Assembly (NCBI GenBank): GCA_902599625.1
Contig: CACKGF010000001.1
Coordinates: 1 to 64,000, forward strand
Source of the DNA: an uncultured Pelagibacteraceae bacterium
Lineage (GTDB): Bacteria > Pseudomonadota > Alphaproteobacteria > Pelagibacterales > Pelagibacteraceae
Direction of reading: 5' to 3'
DNA length: 64,000 nt
Every line of letters begins with the position of its first letter. Position 1 is the first letter of the stretch. This document shows, one piece after another, positions 29,907 to 40,308 of the stretch. The notes beneath the pieces are model-generated. The model did not search any database and was not told the DNA's origin. It saw only the letters and a list, made by a program, of their open reading frames with translations. The translations under genes were made by a program, and so were the position numbers.

Positions 29907-30905
29907 ATGGAATACATAAATTTATTATTTTCTGAAATCTACAAAATACTTTATGTTTTAATTCCTGTTCTTGTATCAGTAGCAATGATTGTGTGGCTTG
30001 ATAGAAGGATTTGGGCTTTTGTTCAAAAAAGAAGAGGGCCAAATGTAGTAGGTCCTTTCGGCTTATTTCAAACTTTGGCAGATGCGCTTAAATATATCTT
30101 TAAAGAAATTATAATACCTGCAAGTTCGAATAAAATCATATTTATTTTAGCCCCAATAGTTACAATGACTTTAGCCCTTATTGCATGGGCAGTAATTCCT
30201 TTTAGTGAAGATTATGTTTTGGCTGACATTAATGTTGGTATCCTTTACATATTTGCAATTTCTTCTTTGGGTGTTTATGGAATAATAATGGGCGGCTGGG
30301 CCTCAAATTCAAAGTATCCATTTTTAGGCTCAATAAGATCTGCTGCACAAATGGTCTCTTATGAAGTTTCTATCGGAGTGATTATCATCAATGTTTTATT
30401 GTGCGTTGGTTCGTTAAACTTAAGTGATATAGTTCTAGCTCAAGAGAAAATTTGGTTTGTAATTCCTTTATTCCCAATGTTTGTGATTTTCTTTATTTCA
30501 TCGCTTGCAGAGACAAATAGACCACCATTTGATTTACCTGAAGCAGAGGCTGAATTAGTTGCGGGTTATCAAACAGAATATAGCGGTATGATGTATGCAA
30601 TGTTTTGGTTGGGCGAATATGCAAATATTTTGCTTATGTGTGCACTTGGGTCAATTCTTTTTCTGGGAGGTTGGTTAGCACCAATGGATACCCCATTGTT
30701 TGAAATGGTACCTCCACCGGCATGGCTAATATTAAAAATTTTATTTTTGTTTGTTTTGTTTGCACTAATTAAAGCTATTGTGCCAAGATATCGATATGAC
30801 CAACTTATGAGGCTTGGATGGAAGGTTTTTCTACCTTTCTCGTTAATTTGGGTGGTATTAACTTCTGGTTATTTATTATATTTTGACTTATTACCTGTAT
30901 ATTAA
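29907..30905 (+). CDS. nuoH: NADH-quinone oxidoreductase subunit H
   Basis: [41 protein letters not shown]. Confidence 0.98.
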   Translation: MEYINLLFSEIYKILYVLIPVLVSVAMIVWLDRRIWAFVQKRRGPNVVGPFGLFQTLADALKYIFKEIIIPASSNKIIFILAPIVTMTLALIAWAVIPFSEDYVLADINVGILYIFAISSLGVYGIIMGGWASNSKYPFLGSIRSAAQMVSYEVSIGVIIINVLLCVGSLNLSDIVLAQEKIWFVIPLFPMFVIFFISSLAETNRPPFDLPEAEAELVAGYQTEYSGMMYAMFWLGEYANILLMCALGSILFLGGWLAPMDTPLFEMVPPPAWLILKILFLFVLFALIKAIVPRYRYDQLMRLGWKVFLPFSLIWVVLTSGYLLYFDLLPVY

Positions 30906-30908
30906 ACT

Positions 30909-31394
30909 ATGAATATAATTCGAATATTTAAAACAGTATTTTTAATAGATTTTTTGACAGGTTTGTTGATAGCGATAAAGGAGTCATTTAAACCAAAAAA
31001 AACGCTTAACTATCCTTTTGAAAAAGGTAAGATTTCACCACGATATAGGGGAGAGCACGCCTTAAGAAGATACCCAAACGGCGAGGAAAGATGTATAGCA
31101 TGTAAACTTTGTGAAGCTGTTTGTCCAGCTCAGGCAATAACAATAGAGTCTACAGAAAGAGAAGACGGAAGTAGAAAAACAACTAGATACGATATTGATA
31201 TGCTAAAATGTATCTATTGTGGTTTGTGTGAAGAGTCGTGTCCGGTTGATGCTATAGTGCAAGGTCCTAACTTTGAATTTGCAACACATACTAGGGAAGA
31301 ACTTTACTACAATAAAGAAAAGCTTTTAGAAAATGGAGATAGATGGGAGAATGTTTTAGCTGCAAATATAAAAGCTGATAACCCTTATAGATAA
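30909..31394 (+). CDS. nuoI: NADH-quinone oxidoreductase subunit I
   Basis: [16 protein letters not shown] and [16 protein letters not shown], two 4Fe-4S motifs. Confidence 0.97.
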   Translation: MNIIRIFKTVFLIDFLTGLLIAIKESFKPKKTLNYPFEKGKISPRYRGEHALRRYPNGEERCIACKLCEAVCPAQAITIESTEREDGSRKTTRYDIDMLKCIYCGLCEESCPVDAIVQGPNFEFATHTREELYYNKEKLLENGDRWENVLAANIKADNPYR

Positions 31395-31400
31395 TAGCAA

Positions 31401-32033
31401 ATGTTAGCACACGCTATATTTTTTTACTTTTTTTCATTTGTTGCAATAATTTCTGCAATAATGGTAACTGTGTCTAAGAATACAGTTCATTCTGTTTTTT
31501 TTTTAATATTGGATTTTATATCGATATCGTGCCTTTTTATTATGATAGGTGCGGAATTTTTAGGAATGATAATGTTAATTGTTTATGTTGGGGCTGTTGC
31601 AGTTTTATTTCTATTTGTCGTAATGATGCTGAACGTTGCTCAGCAAAAAAATCAATGGTTTAAATCAAGTGATACAAGTACTCACATACCTATAGGATTA
31701 ATTGTAAGTTTGATAATTTTTTTTGAATTGATTATTGTAATTGGAGGATGGAAGTACAAACCTGACATTATCGAAAACTTTTCTAATAATCTGATTTCTA
31801 ATTCTACGAATACTCATACCATTGGAAGTGTTTTATATACAGAATATATACATCTATTTCAAATTTCAGGGATGATATTACTCGTAGCTATGATTGGAGC
31901 AATCGTTCTCACATTTAGAAAAAGAGAAGGGGTTAAAAGACAAAATTATTTTAGCCAAATATCTAGAGAAAAAAATCAAGGTGTTGAGTTAGTAGAAGTT
32001 AAATCAAATGAGGGAGTTAAAATAGATGTTTGA
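31401..32033 (+). CDS. nuoJ: NADH-quinone oxidoreductase subunit J
   Basis: [25 protein letters not shown]. Confidence 0.95.
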   Translation: MLAHAIFFYFFSFVAIISAIMVTVSKNTVHSVFFLILDFISISCLFIMIGAEFLGMIMLIVYVGAVAVLFLFVVMMLNVAQQKNQWFKSSDTSTHIPIGLIVSLIIFFELIIVIGGWKYKPDIIENFSNNLISNSTNTHTIGSVLYTEYIHLFQISGMILLVAMIGAIVLTFRKREGVKRQNYFSQISREKNQGVELVEVKSNEGVKIDV

Positions 32034-32337
32034 AGTTTCACTTGGACATTATCTTACATTAGGGGCAATCATTTTTACTATTGGTGTAATTGGAATATTT
32101 TTAAATAGAAAAAATGTAATTGTTATTTTAATGAGTATAGAATTAATATTACTAGCAGTAAATATTAATCTAGTATCTTTCTCAATATTTCTTCAAGACT
32201 TATCTGGCCAGATATTTACTTTATTTATTTTGACTGTTGCAGCAGCAGAGGCAGCTATCGGTTTGGCAATAATCGTAGTCTATTATCGTAACGCAGGAAC
32301 AATAAGAGTAGAAGAAATTGAAAATCTAAAGGGTTAA
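32026..32337 (+). CDS. nuoK: NADH-quinone oxidoreductase subunit K
   Basis: [31 protein letters not shown]. Confidence 0.96.
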   Translation: MFEVSLGHYLTLGAIIFTIGVIGIFLNRKNVIVILMSIELILLAVNINLVSFSIFLQDLSGQIFTLFILTVAAAEAAIGLAIIVVYYRNAGTIRVEEIENLKG

Positions 32338-32338
32338 T

Positions 32339-34252
32339 ATGGAATATCTCATAATTTTTTTACCATTGCTAGGTGCATTTATTGCTGGTTTTTTTGGTAA
32401 TAAATTTGACCAAAAATATTCTCAATTTATAACAAGTCTTTTTGTAAGTATTTCTTCTATCCTTTCAATAATAGTTTTTTTTAAAGTATTAAATTATGGA
32501 TACTCAAATAATTTATTAATCTCTAGTTGGATAAACTCAGGTACTTTAAATGTAAATTGGTCCATAAAAGTAGATGCATTATCCTCACTCATGATGGTTG
32601 TGGTAACGCTTGTTTCAGCGTTGGTTCATATTTACTCAATTGGTTATATGTCTCACGATCCTCACAAACCGAGGTTCATGTCTTATTTATCTTTGTTTAC
32701 ATTTGCAATGTTAGTGCTGGTTACCTCAGACAATTTTTTACAATTATTCTTTGGATGGGAAGGAGTAGGTCTTTGTTCGTATTTTTTAATTGGTTTTTGG
32801 TTTAAAAAAAAAGCTGCGAATGCGGCCGCTATTAAAGCTTTCGTAGTAAATAGAGTTGGAGATTTTGGTTTTGCTCTTGGTATTTTTTTAATTTTTTATT
32901 ATTTTGGAACAGTTAATTACAATGAGGTATTCAATCAAATTCAAACTTTGAATGCAAAAAATATAAATTTTCTTGGTTTTGAATTTAAATCAATAGATTT
33001 AATTTGTATATTGTTATTTATAGGTGCAATGGGAAAATCAGCCCAGATTTTTTTACATACTTGGTTACCCGATGCAATGGAAGGACCAACACCTGTATCT
33101 GCATTAATCCACGCTGCAACAATGGTTACTGCAGGTGTTTTTCTAGTTGTAAGATGTTCTCCTATTTATGAATATTCAGAATTAGCACTCAATATAATTA
33201 CTGTTATTGGAATGAGTACAGCTTTTTTTGCTGCTACAATTGCATTAGTCCAAACCGATATAAAAAAGATAATTGCTTATTCAACATGTAGCCAGCTTGG
33301 ATATATGTTCTTTGCAACTGGTGTAGGCGCATATAACGTTGCAATGTTTCATTTATTTACTCATGCTTTTTTTAAGGCTTTACTTTTTTTAGGAGCTGGT
33401 TCTGTAATACACTCTTTTAAAGATGAACAGAATATCGAAAAAATGGGCGGGGTTTACAAAAAGATCCCTTACACTTACGCCTTAATGCTGGTGGGCACAT
33501 TAGCTTTAACTGGCTTCCCTTTTTTATCTGGTTTTTATTCTAAAGATGCAATTATTGAATTTGCTTATTTAAGGGGAAATGTAACTGGTATTTATGCTGC
33601 TGGTATTGGAATTGTTACGGCTATGTTAACAGCAATTTACTCTTGGAGATTATTTTTTAAAACTTTTCATGGAAATTATAACAATCAAGAGGTCAAATAC
33701 GAAAAAGTTCATGAGTCACCAGCGGTAATGGTTTTGCCACTTATAATTCTTGCTTTAGGCTCAATTTTTGCAGGTTTCTTTTTTAAAGAGCTATTAATAG
33801 GCAATCAAAGTAGTGTTAATTTTTGGGGAGAGTCTATTAAATTTTTAGAGCCATTGAGTGAAGATCATCCTCCACTGTGGTTTATTTTATTGACCCCAAC
33901 TATAGTAACTTTAAGCATACCGGTTTCTTACTACTTATTTTTGAAGGACAAAAGTGTATTAGAAAATTTTACAAAAACTAATTATCCATTAATAAATTTT
34001 TTAAAAAAGAAATGGTATTTTGATGAGCTTTATTCTTATATTTTTGTAGAACCTTGTAAAAAATTAGGTCTATTTTTTTGGAAAAAGATTGATGGTTTAA
34101 CAATAGATAGATTTGGACCAGATGGTATTTCAAATCTTATTAAAGGCTTGTCGATAAAAGCAGTAAAATTTCAGAATGGTTTTATTTATCAATATGCATT
34201 TATAATGTTGATTGGATTTTCTTTAATACTGACTTACTTGATTATTAAATGA
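32339..34252 (+). CDS. nuoL: NADH-quinone oxidoreductase subunit L
   Basis: FFGWEGVGLCSYFLIGFW, HTWLPDAMEGPTPVSALIHAATMVTAGVFL. Confidence 0.97.
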   Translation: MEYLIIFLPLLGAFIAGFFGNKFDQKYSQFITSLFVSISSILSIIVFFKVLNYGYSNNLLISSWINSGTLNVNWSIKVDALSSLMMVVVTLVSALVHIYSIGYMSHDPHKPRFMSYLSLFTFAMLVLVTSDNFLQLFFGWEGVGLCSYFLIGFWFKKKAANAAAIKAFVVNRVGDFGFALGIFLIFYYFGTVNYNEVFNQIQTLNAKNINFLGFEFKSIDLICILLFIGAMGKSAQIFLHTWLPDAMEGPTPVSALIHAATMVTAGVFLVVRCSPIYEYSELALNIITVIGMSTAFFAATIALVQTDIKKIIAYSTCSQLGYMFFATGVGAYNVAMFHLFTHAFFKALLFLGAGSVIHSFKDEQNIEKMGGVYKKIPYTYALMLVGTLALTGFPFLSGFYSKDAIIEFAYLRGNVTGIYAAGIGIVTAMLTAIYSWRLFFKTFHGNYNNQEVKYEKVHESPAVMVLPLIILALGSIFAGFFFKELLIGNQSSVNFWGESIKFLEPLSEDHPPLWFILLTPTIVTLSIPVSYYLFLKDKSVLENFTKTNYPLINFLKKKWYFDELYSYIFVEPCKKLGLFFWKKIDGLTIDRFGPDGISNLIKGLSIKAVKFQNGFIYQYAFIMLIGFSLILTYLIIK

Positions 34253-35742
34253 TGAATTTCCCAATTATTTCTTCACTAATCCTTTTGCCTTCAATTGGCG
34301 CACTGTTTCTTTTTTTCATTAATTCAAAAAATGTTACCGGCATCAAGTATGTTTCTTTATTTGTATCAATCATTAATTTTTTAATATCTATTTACTTATG
34401 GTTAATTTTTGATCAATCTAGTTATGAATTTCAGTTTGTAGAAAGTAGAGTCTGGATAAAAGATTTTATCAATTACAAAGTCGGAGTAGATGGAATCTCA
34501 ATATTATTTATCATTTTAACTACTTTCATAACCCCACTTTGTATTTTGTCAGTTAACTCATCAATAAAGAATAGACTTAAAGAGTTTTTAATAGCAATCT
34601 TATTAATGGAAACTCTAATGATTGGAGTTTTTTGCTCTTTAGATTTGGTAATTTTCTACTTATTTTTTGAAGGAGGTTTAATACCGATGTTTTTAATCAT
34701 TGGTATTTGGGGTGGAGAAAGACGTGTGTATTCTGCATTCAAGTTTTTTTTATTTACTCTTCTTGGCTCAGTTTTAATGTTAATAGCGGTAATATCTATT
34801 TATTGGATAGCAGGCACGACCGATGTAGAAGAACTTTATAAGTTGGGCATTGATCCAAAATACCAAAACTTACTTTGGTTAGCATTCTTTTCATCTTTTG
34901 CAGTAAAAACACCAATGTGGCCAGTACATACATGGTTGCCCGACGCCCATGTTGAAGCACCAACAGCAGGTTCAGTTTTATTAGCAGCTATCCTACTTAA
35001 AATGGCAGGATATGGATTTATAAGATTTTCAATTGGACTATTTCCTGTTGCGTCAGAATATTTTGTTCCGTTTATTTTTGTTATTAGTTTAATTGCAATT
35101 ATTTATACTTCGTTAGTTGCCTTAATGCAGGACGACATGAAAAAACTAATTGCGTACTCATCTGTAGCTCATATGGGTTTTGTAACATTAGGTTTGTTTA
35201 CTTTCACTCAACAAGGTGTTGAAGGAGGAATATTTCAAATGATTAGTCATGGTATTGTATCTGCTGCACTCTTTTTCTCAGTAGGTGTTGTTTATGACAG
35301 AACTCATTCGAGACGTATCAATGATTATGGGGGTTTGGTAAATGTAATGCCAAAATATTCTATTTTATTAATGGTATTTACTTTAGGGTCTTTGGGCTTA
35401 CCAGGAACAACTGGTTTTATTGGTGAATTTTTGATTTTAATGGGAACATTTAAAAAAAGTTTCTTAGTGGCAGCAATAGCAAGTTTGGGTGTAATTTTAG
35501 GTGCAGCATATATGTTGTGGCTTTACAAAAGAGTTATATTTGGAGAGTTAACAAATCAAAAATTATTAAAAATAATTGATTTAAACAAAGTTGAGTTATC
35601 TATTCTTACTTTATTAGCACTGGGTATAATTTTTTTTGGGTTCTATCCTGATCCATTTTCTAATACATATTCTGTATCAGTCGAGAACTTTTTAAATGAA
35701 TATAATGATAAACTAAATAATTATAATTTACAAAATCAATGA
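34249..35742 (+). CDS. nuoM: NADH-quinone oxidoreductase subunit M
   Basis: FFEGGLIPMFLIIGIWGG, HTWLPDAHVEAPTAGSVLLA. Confidence 0.97.
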   Translation: MMNFPIISSLILLPSIGALFLFFINSKNVTGIKYVSLFVSIINFLISIYLWLIFDQSSYEFQFVESRVWIKDFINYKVGVDGISILFIILTTFITPLCILSVNSSIKNRLKEFLIAILLMETLMIGVFCSLDLVIFYLFFEGGLIPMFLIIGIWGGERRVYSAFKFFLFTLLGSVLMLIAVISIYWIAGTTDVEELYKLGIDPKYQNLLWLAFFSSFAVKTPMWPVHTWLPDAHVEAPTAGSVLLAAILLKMAGYGFIRFSIGLFPVASEYFVPFIFVISLIAIIYTSLVALMQDDMKKLIAYSSVAHMGFVTLGLFTFTQQGVEGGIFQMISHGIVSAALFFSVGVVYDRTHSRRINDYGGLVNVMPKYSILLMVFTLGSLGLPGTTGFIGEFLILMGTFKKSFLVAAIASLGVILGAAYMLWLYKRVIFGELTNQKLLKIIDLNKVELSILTLLALGIIFFGFYPDPFSNTYSVSVENFLNEYNDKLNNYNLQNQ

Positions 35743-37154
35743 TTAATCTCTTTTATATATCTACGGAAATATTCTTATCATTATCTATTCTAATTTTGTT
35801 ACTAATTGGTGTATTTAAAAAAAAAAGTGAATCATTTATTTACAATTTCACTTGTATAATTTTACTGGTCGGACTTGCAATAAATATCAATTTAAATCCT
35901 CAATTCCCGATAGATTTATTTAATAACAGTTATAAAATTGATTATTTCACAACTTTAATTAAGTCAGTAATATTGATCTCAGCATTTCTTGTAATGCTAT
36001 GTTCATTAAATTATGTCAAACAAAATGATATTTTAAAAATTGAGTATCCAATTTTAATTTTATCTTCAATTCTTGGTATGCTCGTAATGGTAAGTTCTAA
36101 CGATCTAATAGTTTTTTATGTTGGTCTAGAATTACAATCTTTAGCTTTATATGTTCTTGCTGCCTTTAAAAGAGATAATATACTTTCATCTGAGTCAGGT
36201 TTAAAATATTTTATATTAAGCGCATTATCATCAGGATTATTACTATATGGATGTTCTTTAATATATGGTTTTTCTAGCTCAACAAACTTTGATTTAATTT
36301 ATCAAAATAGTAAGTCAATCGAATATGGTATTATTTTTGGAATAGTATTTATTTTAGTTGGATTAGCATTTAAGATTACTGCAGTACCTTTTCATATGTG
36401 GGCCCCAGATGTTTATGATGGATCACCTACATCTGTGACTGTGATATTTGCAATTCTTCCAAAGATTGCTGCATTAACAGTATTTATTAATTTTTTATAT
36501 GGTCCTTTCCTTGAAATGTTTGACCAATGGCAAGCAGTTATAATTTTTTTATCAATTGGTTCAATGGTATTTGGGGCCGTAGCTGCGATTGGACAAAAAA
36601 AATTAAAAAGACTTATTGCTTATAGTTCAATAAGCCACATGGGGTTTGCGCTCGCTGGTTTAAGTGTTGGGACAAACGAAGGTATTCAAAATTCAATAAT
36701 ATACTTAATGATTTATTTAATAATGAATATAGCATTTTTCTGTTGTCTATTTATGCTCAAAAGAGAAAATCAATATTTCGATAAAGTTGAAGATCTCTCA
36801 GGTTTATCAAAAAATCATCCTTTATTATCGCTCTCTTTGATGATTATTTTATTCTCGTTAGCAGGAATACCTCCATTGGCTGGTTTTTTTGCAAAGTTTT
36901 ATATTTTTACGGCCGTAATTGAACAGTCAATGTATTTTTTAGCAATTGTAGGTTTGCTCTCAACAGTAATTGCAGCTTTTTACTATATAAGATTAATAAA
37001 GGTAATGTATTTTGATGAGCAGAAAGAAAAATATGACTTAAATCATAGCATTGGTCTTAAAATGATACTTGTAATTTCATCAACAATTATTCTTATTTAT
37101 TTCATAAACCCGAATATAATTAATAACTTTGTCTTAGATATAACTTTAATTTAA
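35739..37154 (+). CDS. nuoN: NADH-quinone oxidoreductase subunit N
   Basis: PFHMWAPDVYDGSPTSVT, position after nuoM. Confidence 0.96.
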   Translation: MINLFYISTEIFLSLSILILLLIGVFKKKSESFIYNFTCIILLVGLAININLNPQFPIDLFNNSYKIDYFTTLIKSVILISAFLVMLCSLNYVKQNDILKIEYPILILSSILGMLVMVSSNDLIVFYVGLELQSLALYVLAAFKRDNILSSESGLKYFILSALSSGLLLYGCSLIYGFSSSTNFDLIYQNSKSIEYGIIFGIVFILVGLAFKITAVPFHMWAPDVYDGSPTSVTVIFAILPKIAALTVFINFLYGPFLEMFDQWQAVIIFLSIGSMVFGAVAAIGQKKLKRLIAYSSISHMGFALAGLSVGTNEGIQNSIIYLMIYLIMNIAFFCCLFMLKRENQYFDKVEDLSGLSKNHPLLSLSLMIILFSLAGIPPLAGFFAKFYIFTAVIEQSMYFLAIVGLLSTVIAAFYYIRLIKVMYFDEQKEKYDLNHSIGLKMILVISSTIILIYFINPNIINNFVLDITLI

Positions 37155-37660
37155 TGAAGTTAAAAATTTTTAAATACAAAAAAGTAAAAAGCACTAATGA
37201 TATTGCTATTAGGAAAATTAGGTCAGGAATTAAAAATGGAATAGTTACTAGTGATGTACAAAGCTCCGGCAGAGGCAGGCATGGAAATAAATGGGTTTCT
37301 TATAAGGGCAATCTTTTTTTAACTATTTTTTTTTCAATTTCAAATAATCTGAATCTAAATAAGTTTAATTATAAAAATTGCCTGATAATAAAAAAAGTTT
37401 TATCAAAATATATAAAACACGATCTAAAAATTAAAAGACCAAACGATATTTTATTTAAACAGTATAAAATTTGTGGAATTTTACAGGAAACAATTTTTTA
37501 CAAGAATTTTAAATACTTGTTAGTTGGTGTAGGTCTAAACTTACTAAAGAGTCCAAAATTCAAGGATTACAAAACTACTAGCGTGTATGAAATTACTAAA
37601 AAAAAAGTTAATAAAATTAGAATCTTAAATGAAATTAAATTAAACTATGAATCGATCTAA
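37154..37660 (+). CDS. birA: Biotin--[acetyl-CoA-carboxylase] ligase, minimal catalytic form
   Basis: SSGRGRHGNKWVS, KRPNDILFKQYKICGILQE; 168 aa. Confidence 0.88.
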   Translation: MKLKIFKYKKVKSTNDIAIRKIRSGIKNGIVTSDVQSSGRGRHGNKWVSYKGNLFLTIFFSISNNLNLNKFNYKNCLIIKKVLSKYIKHDLKIKRPNDILFKQYKICGILQETIFYKNFKYLLVGVGLNLLKSPKFKDYKTTSVYEITKKKVNKIRILNEIKLNYESI

Positions 37661-38408
37661 GAAAAAACACATTTTGGTTGGTGATATTGGTAATACTGAG
37701 TCTAAAATATTTTTTAGAAATAACAAAATCGAAAAAAAAATTATTATAAGAAGTAACGAAATGATTTATGGCAAGATTAAATCAAAAGTTTTATTTTTAA
37801 AAAAATTTAATATTAAGAATAAAGCTGTTTTTTGTAGTGTAGTTCCGTCTAATTTAAGAATCATTAAGAAGGTATTTGAACGAGAGTTAAAAATAAAAAT
37901 AGTTGAATTGAAGAATATTTATAAAAACAAAATAATTAAATTGAAAGTTAATAAAAAACAAATCGGATCAGATAGATTGGCAAATGCAATCAGTGTTTTT
38001 AATAAAAAAAATAATTTTATAGTTGTGGATTTTGGAACAGCTACTACCTTCGATGTCATCATAAAAGATGTTTACTGGGGTGGTATAATTGCTCCAGGAG
38101 TTAATCTTTCACTAAAAAATTTGATATCAAAAGCAGAATTGATTCCAAAAATTAATTTAAGCCAAACCAAAATAGTTATTGGAAAAAACACAAAGCAGGC
38201 AGTAGTATCAGGTTTTTATTGGGGATATAGTGGTCTTATCGAAAAAATTATTTCTAAGATTTCAAAAATTACCAAAAAAAATTTTAAAATTATTTTAACA
38301 GGAGGTCTTGCGCATTTATTTAAAACAAATATAAGATTAAATGTTTTAATCGACAAAAATCTTACAATAAAAGGATTAATAAAAGCTCATAAAATATTAA
38401 ACAAATGA
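37647..38408 (+). CDS. coaX: Type III pantothenate kinase
   Basis: GDIGNTESK, IGSDRLANA, VVDFGTATTFD, GGIIAPGVNLSL. Confidence 0.93.
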   Translation: MNRSKKKHILVGDIGNTESKIFFRNNKIEKKIIIRSNEMIYGKIKSKVLFLKKFNIKNKAVFCSVVPSNLRIIKKVFERELKIKIVELKNIYKNKIIKLKVNKKQIGSDRLANAISVFNKKNNFIVVDFGTATTFDVIIKDVYWGGIIAPGVNLSLKNLISKAELIPKINLSQTKIVIGKNTKQAVVSGFYWGYSGLIEKIISKISKITKKNFKIILTGGLAHLFKTNIRLNVLIDKNLTIKGLIKAHKILNK

Positions 38409-40063
38409 AAGATGAATTATTATTTTGTCCACTAGGTGGATCAGGTGAAATTGGCATGAACTTTAATCTTTTTGCCTACGGTAAACCAGAAAATCATAAG
38501 TGGATTATTGTAGATATTGGCGTCACCTTTGCTGATGATACAGTTCCAGGAATAGATCTAATATATCCTGATCCTGGTTTCATAGTTGATAAAAAAGACT
38601 CATTACTTGGTATAGTGCTAACACATGCTCATGAAGATCACATTGGCGCAATTTCACATATCTGGCCAGAACTTAAATGTAATATATATGCTACTCCATT
38701 TACTGCAGCTTTAGTGACTGAAAAGTTTAAGGAAAAGAAAATAGACATTCACCCTTTTTTAAAGATTGTAAATTTAAGAGGTAACATAAAACTCGGACCA
38801 TTTGATATTGAACTAATAACTATGACTCACTCCATTCTAGAACCCAACGGACTAAAAATAAAAACTCCACTTGGCTGCGTGTTACATACTGGTGATTGGA
38901 AGTGTGATCCAAACCCATTAATTGGAGATGTAATAGACTCTAAAAAACTTAAATCAATTGGCGATGATGGAGTTTTGGCGATGATATGTGACTCAACAAA
39001 TATATTTAGTATTGGTAGATCAGGCTCAGAAATAGATGTAAGAAAAAATTTACTAAAGATATTTGAAAGATTAAAAAAAAAAATAATAGTCACCTGTTTT
39101 GCATCAAATGTTGCTAGAATGGAAACTATCTTCTTTTGTGCGCAGAAAACAGGAAGACAGATTTCTTTAGTAGGAAGGTCTATGCATAGAATTTTTAAAG
39201 CAGCTAGACAATGTGGGTATCTCAAAGATGTAATAGAACCTATTGATCCAAGAGATGCCAAAAAAATTTCAAGGGACAAAATAGTTTATTTATGTACTGG
39301 AACTCAAGGAGAGCCTATGGGAGCAATGAGCAGAATATCGAATTTTACCCATCCAGATGTAATGATGGAAAATGGCGACACTGCAATTTTTTCATCTAAA
39401 ATAATACCTGGAAATGAAAAAAAACTTTCTAAATTACACAATAAATTAGTTATTGAAGGTATCGAAGTGATTACAGAAGAAGATGAATTTATACATGTAT
39501 CCGGTCACCCTAATAGGGAAGAGTTAAAGGATATGTACACTTGGATAAGACCAAAATCAGTAATACCAGTTCATGGAGAATACAGACATATGCAGGAGCA
39601 CATTAATTTTGCTAAGGAAATGAAAATACCCTATCCAGTTAAAGTTATGAATGGTGATATTGTTAAATTAGCTCCAGCTGAAAAACCTTTTATTTATGAT
39701 AAAGCACCCGCAGGAAAAGTATATTTGGATGGAAACATTAGTGTTGAAGAGGACTCAAATTCTATTAAAGAACGTAAAAATCTTTCCATAAACGGAATGA
39801 TGGAAGTTACAATTCTTGTTACACCCAAAGGTAACATTCATGACAGACCAATTGTGACAGTAAAGGGGCTCCCAATAAATGATTATGAAGATTTTAGATT
39901 TGGATTAGAAAATGAAATTGAAAAAACAGCTAGAACATTTTCTTTAACGAATAGCAGACAGCAAGAAAATGCTATCGATGCTTTTAAAAGTGTTTGTAAA
40001 AAATATACAAAAAATAAAGTAGGCAAAAGACCTTTTACAAATATTAATATAGTTCAAATTTGA
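38405..40063 (+). CDS. rnj: Ribonuclease J
   Basis: THAHEDHIGAI metallo-beta-lactamase motif, HVSGHPNREEL, IPVHGEYRHM. Confidence 0.93.
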   Translation: MKDELLFCPLGGSGEIGMNFNLFAYGKPENHKWIIVDIGVTFADDTVPGIDLIYPDPGFIVDKKDSLLGIVLTHAHEDHIGAISHIWPELKCNIYATPFTAALVTEKFKEKKIDIHPFLKIVNLRGNIKLGPFDIELITMTHSILEPNGLKIKTPLGCVLHTGDWKCDPNPLIGDVIDSKKLKSIGDDGVLAMICDSTNIFSIGRSGSEIDVRKNLLKIFERLKKKIIVTCFASNVARMETIFFCAQKTGRQISLVGRSMHRIFKAARQCGYLKDVIEPIDPRDAKKISRDKIVYLCTGTQGEPMGAMSRISNFTHPDVMMENGDTAIFSSKIIPGNEKKLSKLHNKLVIEGIEVITEEDEFIHVSGHPNREELKDMYTWIRPKSVIPVHGEYRHMQEHINFAKEMKIPYPVKVMNGDIVKLAPAEKPFIYDKAPAGKVYLDGNISVEEDSNSIKERKNLSINGMMEVTILVTPKGNIHDRPIVTVKGLPINDYEDFRFGLENEIEKTARTFSLTNSRQQENAIDAFKSVCKKYTKNKVGKRPFTNINIVQI

Positions 40064-40308
40064 TGAATTTAACTGGTTCGATTATTATATATGTTCTTAT
40101 ATGGTGGATAGTTTTCTTTTCGTTGCTGCCAGTAGATGTAGATCGAAATCAAAAAAATTTTGTGGAGGGTGTTGATCCCGGAGCTCCCGAAAACCCTAAA
40201 TTAATAAAAAAACTATTATATACAACTTTGATTACATCAATAATTTTTATAGGTATATTTCTATTAGTAAAGTATGATTATCTTAATTTAAGGAATCTAA
40301 TTACATAA
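40063..40308 (+). CDS. DUF1467 family membrane protein
   Basis: IWWIVFFSLLPVDV and DPGAPENPKLIKKL; canonical position rnj-DUF1467-proS. Confidence 0.85.
   Translation: MNLTGSIIIYVLIWWIVFFSLLPVDVDRNQKNFVEGVDPGAPENPKLIKKLLYTTLITSIIFIGIFLLVKYDYLNLRNLIT

Noticed and set aside
32527-32805. 92-aa + strand ORF inside nuoL in another frame
   Set aside because: Out-of-frame with a well-conserved gene; no motif.
38827-39279. 150-aa ORF antisense to rnj
   Set aside because: Lies fully opposite a confidently identified gene; no recognizable domain; typical spurious antisense frame.
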